Of a DNA stretch of 64,000 nucleotides, positions 1 through 7,924 are shown piece by piece (position 1 is the first letter of the stretch; every line of letters starts with the position of its first letter). The DNA is from UBA6168 sp041163745 (GTDB lineage Bacteria; Bacteroidota; Bacteroidia; Chitinophagales; Saprospiraceae), in NCBI GenBank assembly GCA_041163745.1, contig JBEAQU010000087.1, positions 62,001 through 126,000 on the forward strand, written 5' to 3'. A model generated the notes under the pieces. It saw only the letters and a program-made list of their open reading frames with translations, was not told the DNA's origin and did no database searches. The position numbers were made by a program, and so were the translations under genes.

Positions 1-361
1 CGCCATAGGACAGGCAGCCGGAATCCGCCTCCCGTACGCCACGGTCGGCCATTCGTTCCCGAACAGACGCCACCCGACGCGATCCCGACAGCGTATCGAG
101 ACGATACACCGGCGGAAGACCCGATGCCGCTTCCAATTTGTCCGCCCGGAATTCCTCCCCGCTCTTGTAAATGGGAAAGTCGAATGCCGCAACAAGGTCG
201 CCATATGGCCAGGTCTGCCCCAACCGATATTCGTATCCGAAATGCGCACGGCCCGGAAACAGGATGCTGATGAACAGGATTGTTCCCAAGATGGCCAGCG
301 TGTTTACGATGCGCTGGCCCTGACCACCGACAAGCCATTCCGGTACATTCGTATTTTTCAT
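1..361 (-). CDS. 7TM-HD family membrane phosphohydrolase, N-terminal part (cut by window start)
   Basis: The frame is open from the ATG at 361 to the window edge, giving the first 120 residues. A membrane segment (about residues 19-36, LAILGTILFISILF) is followed by FGYEYRLGQTWPYGDLVAAFDFPI, typed here in two pieces: FGYEYRLGQTW and PYGDLVAAFDFPI. This is the characteristic start of the Bacteroidota PgpH-like proteins, which have an extracytoplasmic region, seven membrane helices and a cytoplasmic HD domain that in related proteins hydrolyses c-di-AMP. The catalytic part lies outside the window, so the function is inferred from the N-terminus only. It starts 9 bases after the glycosyltransferase gene stops and is probably co-transcribed with it. 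Confidence 0.7.
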   Translation of the reverse strand, partial: MKNTNVPEWLVGGQGQRIVNTLAILGTILFISILFPGRAHFGYEYRLGQTWPYGDLVAAFDFPIYKSGEEFRADKLEAASGLPPVYRLDTLSGSRRVASVRERMADRGVREADSGCLSYG

Positions 362-370
362 CCGATTGCG

Positions 371-1498
371 CTATGTTGAACCGAACGGTCGAACCGCTTC
401 ATATACCTCGAGGACCCGCTCCGACATCTTTTCCGTAGAAAATTCGGACAGGTCCCTTATCGCCTGTGCGCTCAGCCGCTCACGGAGATCGGCATCGTCC
501 AGCAAAAGCCGTACGGCCCCGGCCAACGCCGCCTCATCCCCCACCGGCGCCACCCATCCGTTACGACCATGCCGAACAACGGCCGTTATCCCCCCCGCAT
601 CGGTGGTCACCACCGGCAAGCGGCTTGCAAAAGCCTCCAACAGGACACTCCCCATCCCCTCCATCCGACTCGTGAACAAAAACAGGTCCGACCCGGCCAT
701 GATCTTCGGCACATCCCGCCGGAATCCCAACAGCCATACCGTGTCAGCCAGACCTGTGGACTCGATCAGCAGCCGCAGCTGCGCTCCTTCCCCCGCATCC
801 GCTCCCGCGACCACCCAGGCCATGGACCTGCTCTCCTGCCGAAATCGGGCCGCCACGCGCAGAAAGGTCGGCAGGTCCTTGTGTCCGGCCAATGCAGCGG
901 CGTTCAGTACCACCACCGTGTCGGGACCCACCCCCAGCTGCTTGCGCAACCAGGCCCTCGCCGCCTGCCGTGCCGCAGGGTCCCGCCAAGGTTCGAAGAC
1001 CCGCCTGTCCACCCCGCTGGGTATCACGCTCATCTGCCGCGACACCGTCCGCCCCAACACGGTGGCAATGGCCTCCGTGAGGCAGATGTAGTGGTCCGTC
1101 GCCGGATGCCGATACTTCCATCGGGACAACATATGTCGTCCAACCGGAAAATCCACCCTTCGATGCACGACCAGCCTGCTCCGACATCCCAACATCCGGG
1201 CCAGCCACCCCATGGTGTGTGCACGGGAATCATGCGCATGCATCACATCCACCTCCAGTCGCTGACACAGTTTCTTTATCTGCCAAGCCGCACAAACAAC
1301 GTTTCTCCTTCGCCCTGATGTGTGTACCGGCATTCCCAAACCCTCCACCGCCCGCACAATCGGCGCCCCCTTCACCCCATACAACCATTGAGTCACCCCC
1401 GAGGAGCGCAGGGCTTCCATGAGATGGCAAACCTGTTGCTCTCCTCCCCGCCAAGTGACGGCAGCCGACAAATGCAACACCTTCACAGTCCGATCCAT
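371..1498 (-). CDS. Glycosyltransferase family 4 (GT-B fold)
   Basis: This 375-residue protein has the two-lobed GT4 layout. The N-terminal acceptor lobe starts with VLHLSAAVTWRGGEQQV, the GGxE-like loop after the first strand. The C-terminal nucleotide-sugar lobe carries the E-x7-E signature (MEGMGSVLLEAFASRLPVV) near residues 285-303. No signal peptide is seen, so it should act at the cytoplasmic face, transferring a sugar to a lipid or surface polysaccharide. Donor and acceptor cannot be read from the sequence. It is followed after 9 bases by the 7TM-HD gene. It is not inside a recognisable polysaccharide cluster. Confidence 0.88.
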   Translation of the reverse strand: MDRTVKVLHLSAAVTWRGGEQQVCHLMEALRSSGVTQWLYGVKGAPIVRAVEGLGMPVHTSGRRRNVVCAAWQIKKLCQRLEVDVMHAHDSRAHTMGWLARMLGCRSRLVVHRRVDFPVGRHMLSRWKYRHPATDHYICLTEAIATVLGRTVSRQMSVIPSGVDRRVFEPWRDPAARQAARAWLRKQLGVGPDTVVVLNAAALAGHKDLPTFLRVAARFRQESRSMAWVVAGADAGEGAQLRLLIESTGLADTVWLLGFRRDVPKIMAGSDLFLFTSRMEGMGSVLLEAFASRLPVVTTDAGGITAVVRHGRNGWVAPVGDEAALAGAVRLLLDDADLRERLSAQAIRDLSEFSTEKMSERVLEVYEAVRPFGST

Positions 1499-2163
1499 TC
1501 GGCAGATGTATATGAAAATTCGTATTTAACAGGGGAATGTTACCCAAGACAAGAAAGGAAGGAACAGCAAGGACAAAAGATTGGGATCGGTTTTCCCAAG
1601 GAAAACCGAATTCCCAATTCCTAACCCATTCAAATATTACTTACAACCCGGCACACTTGAACGCAACCGGATTGCTTAGTTACGATTTGCTTTGTTCCTT
1701 GCGTAGGCAAGTCTCACCAGGCCTATGTGCCGTGCAGGAAATCCGACGACCTGTTCGTGTACATTTTCCCGCACAAAGAGCTTCGAAAAACGAAGGCGGA
1801 GGCAGCATCTGCCCGGAAAACCATCGTCGACCGACAGATCCTGCTCTTTAAAAGTCAAAAGTAAAACTTTTTTACAAAAATAGCCCCGAAAATGTTTTTT
1901 TGACTGCCATGTTGATCCGTCCGCTCCTTGGTTCCGGAAGAGAACCGGCCGGTAAGGCGTGCCGAAAAAAAAGCCGGCTCACAAATCGGTCGGGAAAATA
2001 TCCGTACATTGGGTTGCGAACTCAAAAGGAAGGGAACTTTACCGAGCGGCAATCGAAGTGTTACTGCGTTTGATCATATGTCACGACGGGGAGCTGCCCA
2101 TAAACGACACGCCCGAAGCCGTTCGGTTGCCTGATTCCAATACCGAGCTATCATTCCGAACAA
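1499..2163. other. Gene-poor stretch upstream of the gasdermin-like gene
   Basis: I find no convincing gene in these 665 bases. The stretch is more AT-rich in places (1860-1910, 1960-2010) than its surroundings. CAAAAATA at 1875-1882 reads TATTTTTG on the minus strand, a match to the Bacteroidota -7 box pointing left, and a 60-codon minus-strand frame (1676-1858) starts 16 bases beyond it, but that peptide resembles nothing I know. No protease, toxin or immunity gene is visible here. Confidence 0.5.
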
Positions 2164-3009
2164 ATGACATTCAATTTCCGGATTTGCAAAAATGATACCA
2201 CCTCCGCGCTCCGCGAAATGTTCGGTGCGACACCCGTGCGCGTCCCGGAGTCCAGCATCCAACCGATGCTCGTCATTGCGGAACGCCATGGAAAAACAGA
2301 CAGAAGAGGGGAACTCCACCATCTGCTTTCCCAACCGTCCGCGCTGAGGGTCGACATCCACGAGGACACCGTGGCGGACGTGAATTTGCAACGGACTCGT
2401 TCCATGGACTGGCGTGTCGGCCTTAAACTGCTGGACGGCTTCTTCCAAGGACTTCGCCTGCCGTCAGCCGCCTTGGGTGCCAGGATGAACAATGGAAAGG
2501 AGATGTCCTTGTCATTCCGACATGTGCGCCGTCGCTGGATTGACAAGAACGAACTCGGCACCGCTCTCCGCGACCGCAAGCTGGACCTCTCCCATCCTGC
2601 CGCACGAATATTCTCCGGGGAAAACGCACACCGACTGCTGCTTGTCACCGATGTGATACTTTCCAACGGCTTCTCCATCGACCTGTCCGGTTCCGGTTCC
2701 GGGGAAAGAAGCATCTCCCTGCCGGAGATTCAACAGATTGTCACCGATGCGAACTCCGCTGTCAGCGTATCCGGCAACTCAAACAACAGCATTGCGTTCG
2801 AAGGCCCCGAATTCCTTACTTTCGCATTCTCTTGCGTCCTGCTGCAGGTTGATCCCGACTCCGGTCTGCTGACCGTCGGCACAGCCGTATCCGTTGATAC
2901 AAAACCGATCGGGACGACGCCGGGCTACGAAAGTGCCGCAGTGCCTCCGGAGCCTGTGGATCTCGATGACGACCTGTTCGAACCTGGATTGCTGGACTGG
3001 GACGATTGA
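2164..3009 (+). CDS. Bacterial gasdermin-like pore-forming protein (bGSDM)
   Basis: The 281-residue product matches the bacterial gasdermin pattern along its length. Residues 20-55 hold the N-terminal strand and loop (FGATPVRVPESSIQPMLVI, then a GELHHLL turn). Residues 60-120 hold the helix and strand block ending MSLSFRHV. About residues 155-225 hold the most diagnostic part: RLLLVTDVILSNGFSIDLS, a SLPEIQQIV helix, then a strand pair ending FEGPEFLTFAFSCVLL. A C-terminal tail of about 40 residues (from TTPGYES) is acidic with hydrophobic anchors and would be the short auto-inhibitory segment. In the family, cleavage of that tail lets the rest form large inner-membrane pores that kill the phage-infected cell. 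Cys8 is the only cysteine near the N-terminus and could be the acylation site known in bGSDMs. Unlike typical loci, no caspase- or trypsin-like protease gene is adjacent. The call rests on recognised sequence pattern, not on a search. Confidence 0.72.
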   Translation: MTFNFRICKNDTTSALREMFGATPVRVPESSIQPMLVIAERHGKTDRRGELHHLLSQPSALRVDIHEDTVADVNLQRTRSMDWRVGLKLLDGFFQGLRLPSAALGARMNNGKEMSLSFRHVRRRWIDKNELGTALRDRKLDLSHPAARIFSGENAHRLLLVTDVILSNGFSIDLSGSGSGERSISLPEIQQIVTDANSAVSVSGNSNNSIAFEGPEFLTFAFSCVLLQVDPDSGLLTVGTAVSVDTKPIGTTPGYESAAVPPEPVDLDDDLFEPGLLDWDD

Positions 3010-3013
3010 TGCC

Positions 3014-3043
3014 AAAAAAAAAGCAGCGGCATCACGCCGCTGC
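3014..3043 (-). terminator. Intrinsic terminator reading leftward
   Basis: A perfect 8-bp stem, GCAGCGGC (3023-3030) with GCCGCTGC (3036-3043), loop of 5, is preceded on the plus strand by nine A residues. On the minus strand this is stem then U-tract, so it stops transcripts from the right, presumably from the GGCT-like gene. It begins five bases after the gasdermin-like stop codon and could also fold in that mRNA, but without a U-tract in that direction. Confidence 0.75.
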
Positions 3044-3470
3044 AATAATGACAGCTTGTCAAACCGGCACGCCGGTGTGCCAAGACTGTACTCCCTCTCA
3101 TTATTCATGGTTTCATCGTCGGAATGCGGCCGTTATGCCACATACCCGCCGTTGCAGGGGTAGTCGTCCTTCATTTGTTGTGGGAAAAGAGATTTCGCTT
3201 ACGCTGACGAAAGGAGGGTAATGTCAGGTCTGTTGTTTGTTGTTTTTGTAGTTTTTGTAGTTTATGTACGGCATGATTGCATTCCTTCGAGGAGGAATAC
3301 GAATGTAGGGACTTCAACGTTTGAGAACATTGGGTTTCGTCCTGTGGTGCCGGCGGGGAGCTGCCGGATAAATGAATGTGGGAGATGTTGTTAGAATGAC
3401 CAAAACCATGCCACTGTTACTTGTACGTGGCATCTGTGAAAGATTATCCTGTTTCCATAGGACAGAAGGT
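3044..3470. other. Non-coding stretch downstream of the gasdermin-like gene
   Basis: No gene is supportable in these 427 bases. The stretch contains a T-rich run of short repeats (TTTTTGTAGT-like units around 3230-3265), unlike the GC-rich surroundings. It would be the 3' trailer of the GGCT-like gene if transcription from the right ends at the terminator at 3014-3043. Confidence 0.45.
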
Positions 3471-3845
3471 TCATTCCCTATGCACGAGATCCGTCTGTGC
3501 GGCCGGCAAAAGATACAGGTACACCCAACAAACGTACATACGCCCCGGTCCATTCACCGGACAACGTACCCGCTCGTATTCCGGCGGATCCGCATGCGGC
3601 GCGACACCTTCGTAAGGATCCAGTTCGGAAAAAACGGCCCGCTCATCCGATATCAAGAATATGTCGCCTTCCACTTTCTCCAGGCTGTTTTCCAGATAGA
3701 CAGCCCCGGGGTATGCCCCGAGGTCGTGACATACCCCCGGCATGAACCCCTTTCCCTGCCAATGCCCCTGTTCCCGCAGAAAGACAGCCATCGGATGGTC
3801 GGAATCTTTTCGAAGGGTTCCGTAAACGAACAGATAGGATTCCAT
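3471..3845 (-). CDS. Gamma-glutamylcyclotransferase-like (AIG2/GGCT) protein
   Basis: This 124-residue protein opens with LFVYGTLRKDSDHP, the substrate-binding YGTLR loop of the GGCT/AIG2 fold. It also has the conserved glycine-rich turn (DLGAYPGAVYL) and the acidic residue of LDPYEG at the catalytic-glutamate position. Family members convert gamma-glutamyl peptides or amines to 5-oxoproline; many bacterial ones remain unassigned. It is a stand-alone cytoplasmic protein of normal family length, transcribed away from the tRNA-Lys gene. Confidence 0.85.
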   Translation of the reverse strand: MESYLFVYGTLRKDSDHPMAVFLREQGHWQGKGFMPGVCHDLGAYPGAVYLENSLEKVEGDIFLISDERAVFSELDPYEGVAPHADPPEYERVRCPVNGPGRMYVCWVYLYLLPAAQTDLVHRE

Positions 3846-3945
3846 ACTACTGGTTGTCGGAGGCCGAACGGTGTCGTGTCTCCTGCCCGCGGGACACCAC
3901 CCCTTCGGCAGATGGGCAGCGGGTTGGAGCGCCTGCTGTGAGGAT

Positions 3946-3985
3946 ATAAAAAAAGTCCTTGCAAATTTTTGATTTACAAGGACTT
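3946..3985 (-). terminator. Intrinsic terminator of tRNA-Lys
   Basis: AAGTCCTTG (3953-3961) pairs with CAAGGACTT (3977-3985). On the minus strand the stem is followed by a run of seven U. It lies 14 bases past the tRNA 3' end. Confidence 0.8.
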
Positions 3986-3998
3986 GTGTTCTTATGGG

Positions 3999-4071
3999 TG
4001 ATTCCGCCGGGGCTCGAACCCGGGACCCTTTGATTAAAAGTCAAATGCTCTACCGACTGAGCTACGGAATC
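3999..4071 (-). tRNA. tRNA-Lys (UUU)
   Basis: The minus strand folds as a normal cloverleaf of 73 nt. The acceptor stem is GATTCCG with CGGAATC, the D-arm is AGCTCAGTCGGTAGAGC, the anticodon stem TTTGA/TCAAA holds loop CTTTTAA (anticodon TTT), and the T-arm is CCGGG-TTCGAGC-CCCGG. The discriminator is A. The 3' CCA is not encoded. Confidence 0.97.
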
Positions 4072-4096
4072 GGGATGCTGCTCTCGTAAGCGGGGG

Positions 4097-4127
4097 CAAA
4101 GATAAGCTCCCTATCCTGAATACCAAA
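4097..4127 (-). promoter_or_regulatory. Bacteroidota-type promoter of tRNA-Lys
   Basis: On the minus strand TTTG (4124-4127) is followed after exactly 19 bases by TATCTTTG (4097-4104). This matches the Bacteroidota consensus TTTG-N19-TAnnTTTG. The -7 box lies 25 bases before the tRNA 5' end. Confidence 0.85.
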
Positions 4128-4252
4128 TCCATCCGGCGGATTTCAAAAAAAATAATGCGAACAGCCGGTCGTCCAATGCCGGGACTGCTCAAGTTTCCGA
4201 TGCCAAACGGCGGCAAGCGTATCCTGGTACGCTCCAGCGGCATTGAACAAAT

Positions 4253-5719
4253 TCAGCGGACCTCGAACGGCATTTGCCAGCGCGTATGCATGGACCTTCC
4301 GATCCGGAGCAGGTAGCGCCCCGGACGGAGTTTCGATATGTCCAGGCTCGCTTCCTCCAGTCTTCCTTTCCTGTACAGCCTGCCGGCCGGATCGGTGAGA
4401 CGGTACAAAGGGCGGAACCAGCTGCTGGGAACCTCGGAAATGAACAGCCTCCGATGCGTGGGGTCGGTGTAGACGTACGGAGCCGACGGTGCCGCCTGCC
4501 TGTTCGGATGGGTGAAAGACCCGGGGAAATCTCGGAACAGCCATTCGATTGCACCTGGAAATTCCCTCGCCCAATACCACTCCTGATGCTGCCCATCGCT
4601 GTGCAGCCGCCTATCCACCATTTCCGCCGGATATCCTGCCTTCAGCATCGCCTCGTACATTCGGCTCACATCCTCCTGCATCCGTCCTCCTCCCTCCGGT
4701 ATACCGCCGAGCAGAAGAGCTCGTGCGTTAGGAGGTATGGGCGGCTGTCGACGAATGTGGTCGAATATCTCCGGATTGAACCAGTAGGCAGGAGAAAAGG
4801 CACCCAACCTGCCGAATACCGCCGGATATTGCGCGAAAGTGTAATGGGCAATCAGCGCGCCGAGTGAACTGCCGACGATGGCCGTGTGGTCCTTGTCAGG
4901 CAAGGTACGGAAGTTCGCGTCCACATAGGGTTTCAAGGTATTGGCAAGAAAATCGGCATATGCCGCCCCCGCTCCTCCCCGTTGATAGGTCGGATTGTAC
5001 CAAGGGGCGTATTCATCCAGTCGGTGATCACCACCGTTCTCCACACCGACGACCAGATAGCCATGGTCTCCACAGGAAAAAAGCGCGTCCAACGATTCGT
5101 CCACCTCCCACTCACCTGAGAAACTCCTGGATTTGTCAAAAAGGTTCTGCCCGTCCTGCAGGTAGATGACCGGATAACGCTTGCTCGAGCGATGGTAGTC
5201 GGGCGGAACGTACACCCATACCCTTCTGTAACAGTCGAGCTGGGGTATGTGGAAGTCCTCCCGGAGCAAGGAGACCCCGGGACCGGCGGTTCCGGAATCA
5301 CGTCGGTCGGAAAGGTCCTCCCAGCCGAGGATCCGGCAACGAAGGGTATCCTGCCCGCCGGTGTAGACATGCTCCCGATCCGGCATATACCCGCCATTCT
5401 CTCGCGATTCGACCATTTGCCAACTGCCACGGGTAAATTTGAAACGCAGGATGCCGGGGGTCGGCGAAACCTTCAAGTACATGACGCCGGTTGTGTTGGC
5501 CTCCTGCAACCGGTAGGCGGCTTGCCCAGGCTCCCAATCCTGGAAATTACCAGCCACAAAAACCGATCCTCCGGCAGGTGTGTTCCCTGGCAAGGCTGTC
5601 ACCAGGATGACCAACTGGGCTTGCGCTCTGTACGGTAGCAGCAGTAGCAGCAAGGTGCATACCATTCCCGATAGCGAGCAAAGTCGCATGTGGATTTGTT
5701 TTGTGCCTATGTTTTTCAT
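4253..5719 (-). CDS. Secreted esterase of the PF00756 (EstD/Fes-like) family with N-terminal CBM48-like domain
   Basis: The product (488 residues from 5719) has a signal peptide ending PYRAQAQ. A glycogen-binding-like immunoglobulin domain follows (VFVAGNFQDWEPG), then an alpha/beta hydrolase domain starting YRRVWVYVPPDY. The nucleophile elbow is GSSLG and the catalytic His lies in LHSDGQHQEWYW, as in enterochelin-esterase and feruloyl-esterase relatives. A T9SS-like strand segment may end the protein. The frame remains open up to 5884 but would then overlap aroC. ATG 5719 or ATG 5689 (MRLCSLSGM, directly at the signal peptide) are the plausible starts. It lies 68 bases after aroC and probably shares its transcript. 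The substrate is unknown; an extracytoplasmic ester, perhaps on a carbohydrate, is inferred. Confidence 0.82.
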   Translation of the reverse strand: MKNIGTKQIHMRLCSLSGMVCTLLLLLLPYRAQAQLVILVTALPGNTPAGGSVFVAGNFQDWEPGQAAYRLQEANTTGVMYLKVSPTPGILRFKFTRGSWQMVESRENGGYMPDREHVYTGGQDTLRCRILGWEDLSDRRDSGTAGPGVSLLREDFHIPQLDCYRRVWVYVPPDYHRSSKRYPVIYLQDGQNLFDKSRSFSGEWEVDESLDALFSCGDHGYLVVGVENGGDHRLDEYAPWYNPTYQRGGAGAAYADFLANTLKPYVDANFRTLPDKDHTAIVGSSLGALIAHYTFAQYPAVFGRLGAFSPAYWFNPEIFDHIRRQPPIPPNARALLLGGIPEGGGRMQEDVSRMYEAMLKAGYPAEMVDRRLHSDGQHQEWYWAREFPGAIEWLFRDFPGSFTHPNRQAAPSAPYVYTDPTHRRLFISEVPSSWFRPLYRLTDPAGRLYRKGRLEEASLDISKLRPGRYLLRIGRSMHTRWQMPFEVR

Positions 5720-5787
5720 CAGGCCATGCCCCCAAAAGACCTTGCCTGGCGGAACCCGTCTGCGGCGCTCGTGATGACAGACTTCCA

Positions 5788-6870
5788 TCATTCCAGCCTC
5801 GACTGCCGATGCCGAAGCCAGTGGTCTGCCAACACCAAAGCCGTCATGGCCTCCACAATGGGAACCGCCCTGGGCAGGACACATGGATCGTGCCGGCCCT
5901 TGCCCTCCACCTTGGTCGCCTGACCGTCGTAGTCCACCGAGTCCTGTTCGGGGACAATGGTCGCCACCGGCTTGAATGCGGCCTTGAAATAGATGTCCAT
6001 ACCGGTGGACACGCCCCCCAGAATACCGCCCGCATGGTTGGTCCGGGTTCGGATCGTCCCCCCGTCGTTGAAAAAAGAATCGTTGTGTTGAGATCCCCGC
6101 AGGGAGGCGCCTCCAAACCCGGAGCCAATCTCAAACCCTTTGCAAGCGTTGATACTCAATACCGCTTTACCCAAATCCGCATGCAGACGGTCGAAAACCG
6201 GCTCCCCTAATCCCACCGGACAGCCTTGTACCAGACAACTCACATGCCCACCAATGGTGTCCCCGGCTTTTCGTACGGAACGAATGAGCGTCTCCATCCG
6301 AGCCGCCATCGCCGGATCCGGACAACGGACCGGATTTAGCTCCGCCTGCGACAGGTCCAGCGCTCGGTAATCCTGCTCCAGCAGGAGGTCCCCCACCCTG
6401 CTTACCCAAGCCTGTACGGTGATGCCGGCATGCGCCAGCAACTGCCGGGCCACCGCCCCGGCCGCCACCCGTGCGGCGGTTTCCCTCGCGGAAGACCTGC
6501 CGCCGCCCCGGTAATCCCGCCAGCCGTATTTTTCCTGCCAGCTGAAATCCGCATGAGATGGCCGGTACTTCGTGGCAATATGTCGGTAATCTCCGGAGCG
6601 GGCATCCTCATTCCGAATCATCAATGAAATCGGCATCCCGGTGGTTCTCCCTTCGAACAGACCGGACAATACCTGTACCTCGTCCGATTCCTTTCGCTGT
6701 GTCACCAATGCAGACTGTCCAGGCCGACGCCGCTCCAGCTCCTTTTGAATGGCCGGAATGGAAAGATCCAGTCCTGCAGGACAGCCGTCTATGACGACAC
6801 CGATCGCTTCCCCGTGCGATTCTCCGAAGGTGGTGATACGGAATGCTTGGCCGATACTGTTTCCTGGCAT
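5788..6870 (-). CDS. aroC: Chorismate synthase
   Basis: This 360-residue enzyme removes phosphate from 5-enolpyruvylshikimate-3-phosphate to make chorismate, using reduced FMN. It shows the family signatures FGESHGEAIGVVIDG near the start, GRSSARETAARVAAG in the middle and SGFGGASLRGSQHND near residue 250. The start at 6870 (MPGNSIGQAFRITTFGESHG) matches the family N-terminus; the frame is open 23 codons further but without homologous sequence. A TACCTTTG box lies 67 bases upstream. No other shikimate gene is nearby. Confidence 0.97.
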   Translation of the reverse strand: MPGNSIGQAFRITTFGESHGEAIGVVIDGCPAGLDLSIPAIQKELERRRPGQSALVTQRKESDEVQVLSGLFEGRTTGMPISLMIRNEDARSGDYRHIATKYRPSHADFSWQEKYGWRDYRGGGRSSARETAARVAAGAVARQLLAHAGITVQAWVSRVGDLLLEQDYRALDLSQAELNPVRCPDPAMAARMETLIRSVRKAGDTIGGHVSCLVQGCPVGLGEPVFDRLHADLGKAVLSINACKGFEIGSGFGGASLRGSQHNDSFFNDGGTIRTRTNHAGGILGGVSTGMDIYFKAAFKPVATIVPEQDSVDYDGQATKVEGKGRHDPCVLPRAVPIVEAMTALVLADHWLRHRQSRLE

Positions 6871-6936
6871 GTTTGGTTCGGTTGCAGGTGAGTATGATAC
6901 GAAGTCAGCGCCGGCCGCCCAAGGCAACCTCGCAGA

Positions 6937-6967
6937 CAAAGGTAAGGATTGTCAGGAAAAGCATAAA
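6937..6967 (-). promoter_or_regulatory. Probable promoter of aroC and the esterase gene
   Basis: The minus strand reads TTTA (6964-6967), 19 bases, then TACCTTTG (6937-6944). The -7 box is a full TAnnTTTG match and the -33 element has one mismatch. It lies 67 bases before the aroC start. Confidence 0.6.
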
Positions 6968-7061
6968 GGACCTCGCCATAGCGGGAGAAAGGGGACGGTC
7001 GGAAAGAACGGCTGACAACGCCGTGACAATTCGGGAAGCGGATCCTCCGGCAGGAAAGGGA

Positions 7062-7634
7062 TTACCGTATGCAGCAGGAAACCAGCCGGTCGTAGTTGGG
7101 TCTTTCCGCAGCGTACTGATGGATGAAGGACTCCTTGATCTGCCCTTCGTGCAGGACGAAAACACCTGGCATCTGGGTGGAGTCGCCCAGCTTGTGCGCC
7201 AACTCGACCTGGTACCCACGGGAGGCCTTCACCTGAAAGCCTCTCATCCAGGTATGGAGTCCGTACAGTTGTGAAAAGGTGCCCCGGTGCAACCCGAATG
7301 ATGCGTAATAGCGCTGTTCGGGGTCACTGATATGGTCGATTCCGTTGAGGTTGAATTTTTCGAAGTAGGACAGCGCAGTGTCCTTGTCGGACATGTGGAC
7401 GAACACGAGCCGGATTCCGCTATTTTCGAACTCCGTGCGTTTTTGTGCCAGATCGTCCAGGGCTTCCTTGCAGAAGACACAACCGAAATGACGCAGAAAA
7501 ACAAGCAGGACCGGACCGCCGTAGGTCAACGCCAGGAGTGTGCTTCCGGCATGGGTGACCATTTCCTCCAGTATTTCCAGGTCTTGTTCCATTGTGATAT
7601 CAACCATACCCGAAGATTTTAGTCCATCATTCAT
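7062..7634 (-). CDS. Peroxiredoxin-like SelL/PRXL2-type redox protein (AhpC-TSA_2)
   Basis: The 190-residue protein has a thioredoxin-like fold. The strand LLVFLRHFGCVFCKEAL carries a CxxC pair at the peroxiredoxin active-site position, typical of the AhpC/TSA_2 (SelL, PRXL2) group. A later segment VFVLHEGQIKESF is the usual cis-Pro/strand region. It probably reduces peroxides or disulfides in the cytoplasm; no signal peptide is present. It is 427 bases from the aroC promoter side neighbours' coding limits only through short gaps, and shows no clear operon partner. Confidence 0.8.
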   Translation of the reverse strand: MNDGLKSSGMVDITMEQDLEILEEMVTHAGSTLLALTYGGPVLLVFLRHFGCVFCKEALDDLAQKRTEFENSGIRLVFVHMSDKDTALSYFEKFNLNGIDHISDPEQRYYASFGLHRGTFSQLYGLHTWMRGFQVKASRGYQVELAHKLGDSTQMPGVFVLHEGQIKESFIHQYAAERPNYDRLVSCCIR

Positions 7635-7924
7635 AACACAACACTGGAAAAAGGGTTTAAGGATGATCGGAAATATGTCGTTTGTGGGCGGACAGCGGGC
7701 GCAAAACGAGTGCTCGTCCGAACGTCGGCACCGCGTGGATGCGGGTCACAAAAGAACCATCCTCCGATTCCTATGGCATCGCCCCTTGCAACGAATGTGG
7801 CGCTCCAATCGGAACGGGGTATAGAGAAGCGCAACGTCCGAACTGCTGGATGGGAAACGAAATGACGCGCCCGTTGAAACACGGCTGTGGCACAAGCTGG
7901 TTCGAGTCCCGGATACATCATTGA
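7635..7924. other. Intergenic region with a possible tRNA remnant
   Basis: No protein gene is supportable here. The right end (about 7862-7920) resembles the 3' two thirds of a tRNA on the plus strand: GCGCCCGTTGAAACACGG looks like an anticodon arm with GAA in the loop and CTGGTTCGAGTCCC like a T-arm. Neither the T stem nor an acceptor stem pairs properly, so it is at best a decayed tRNA. Confidence 0.35.

Noticed and set aside
1676..1858. 60-codon minus-strand frame beside a TATTTTTG box
   Set aside because: The box and the ATG are well placed, but the peptide resembles nothing and one such match is expected by chance in AT-rich sequence.
3230..3265. T-rich short tandem repeats as a possible CRISPR or phase-variable tract
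   Set aside because: Only two to three imperfect units of about 10 bases, no spacers, and not inside or directly before a gene.
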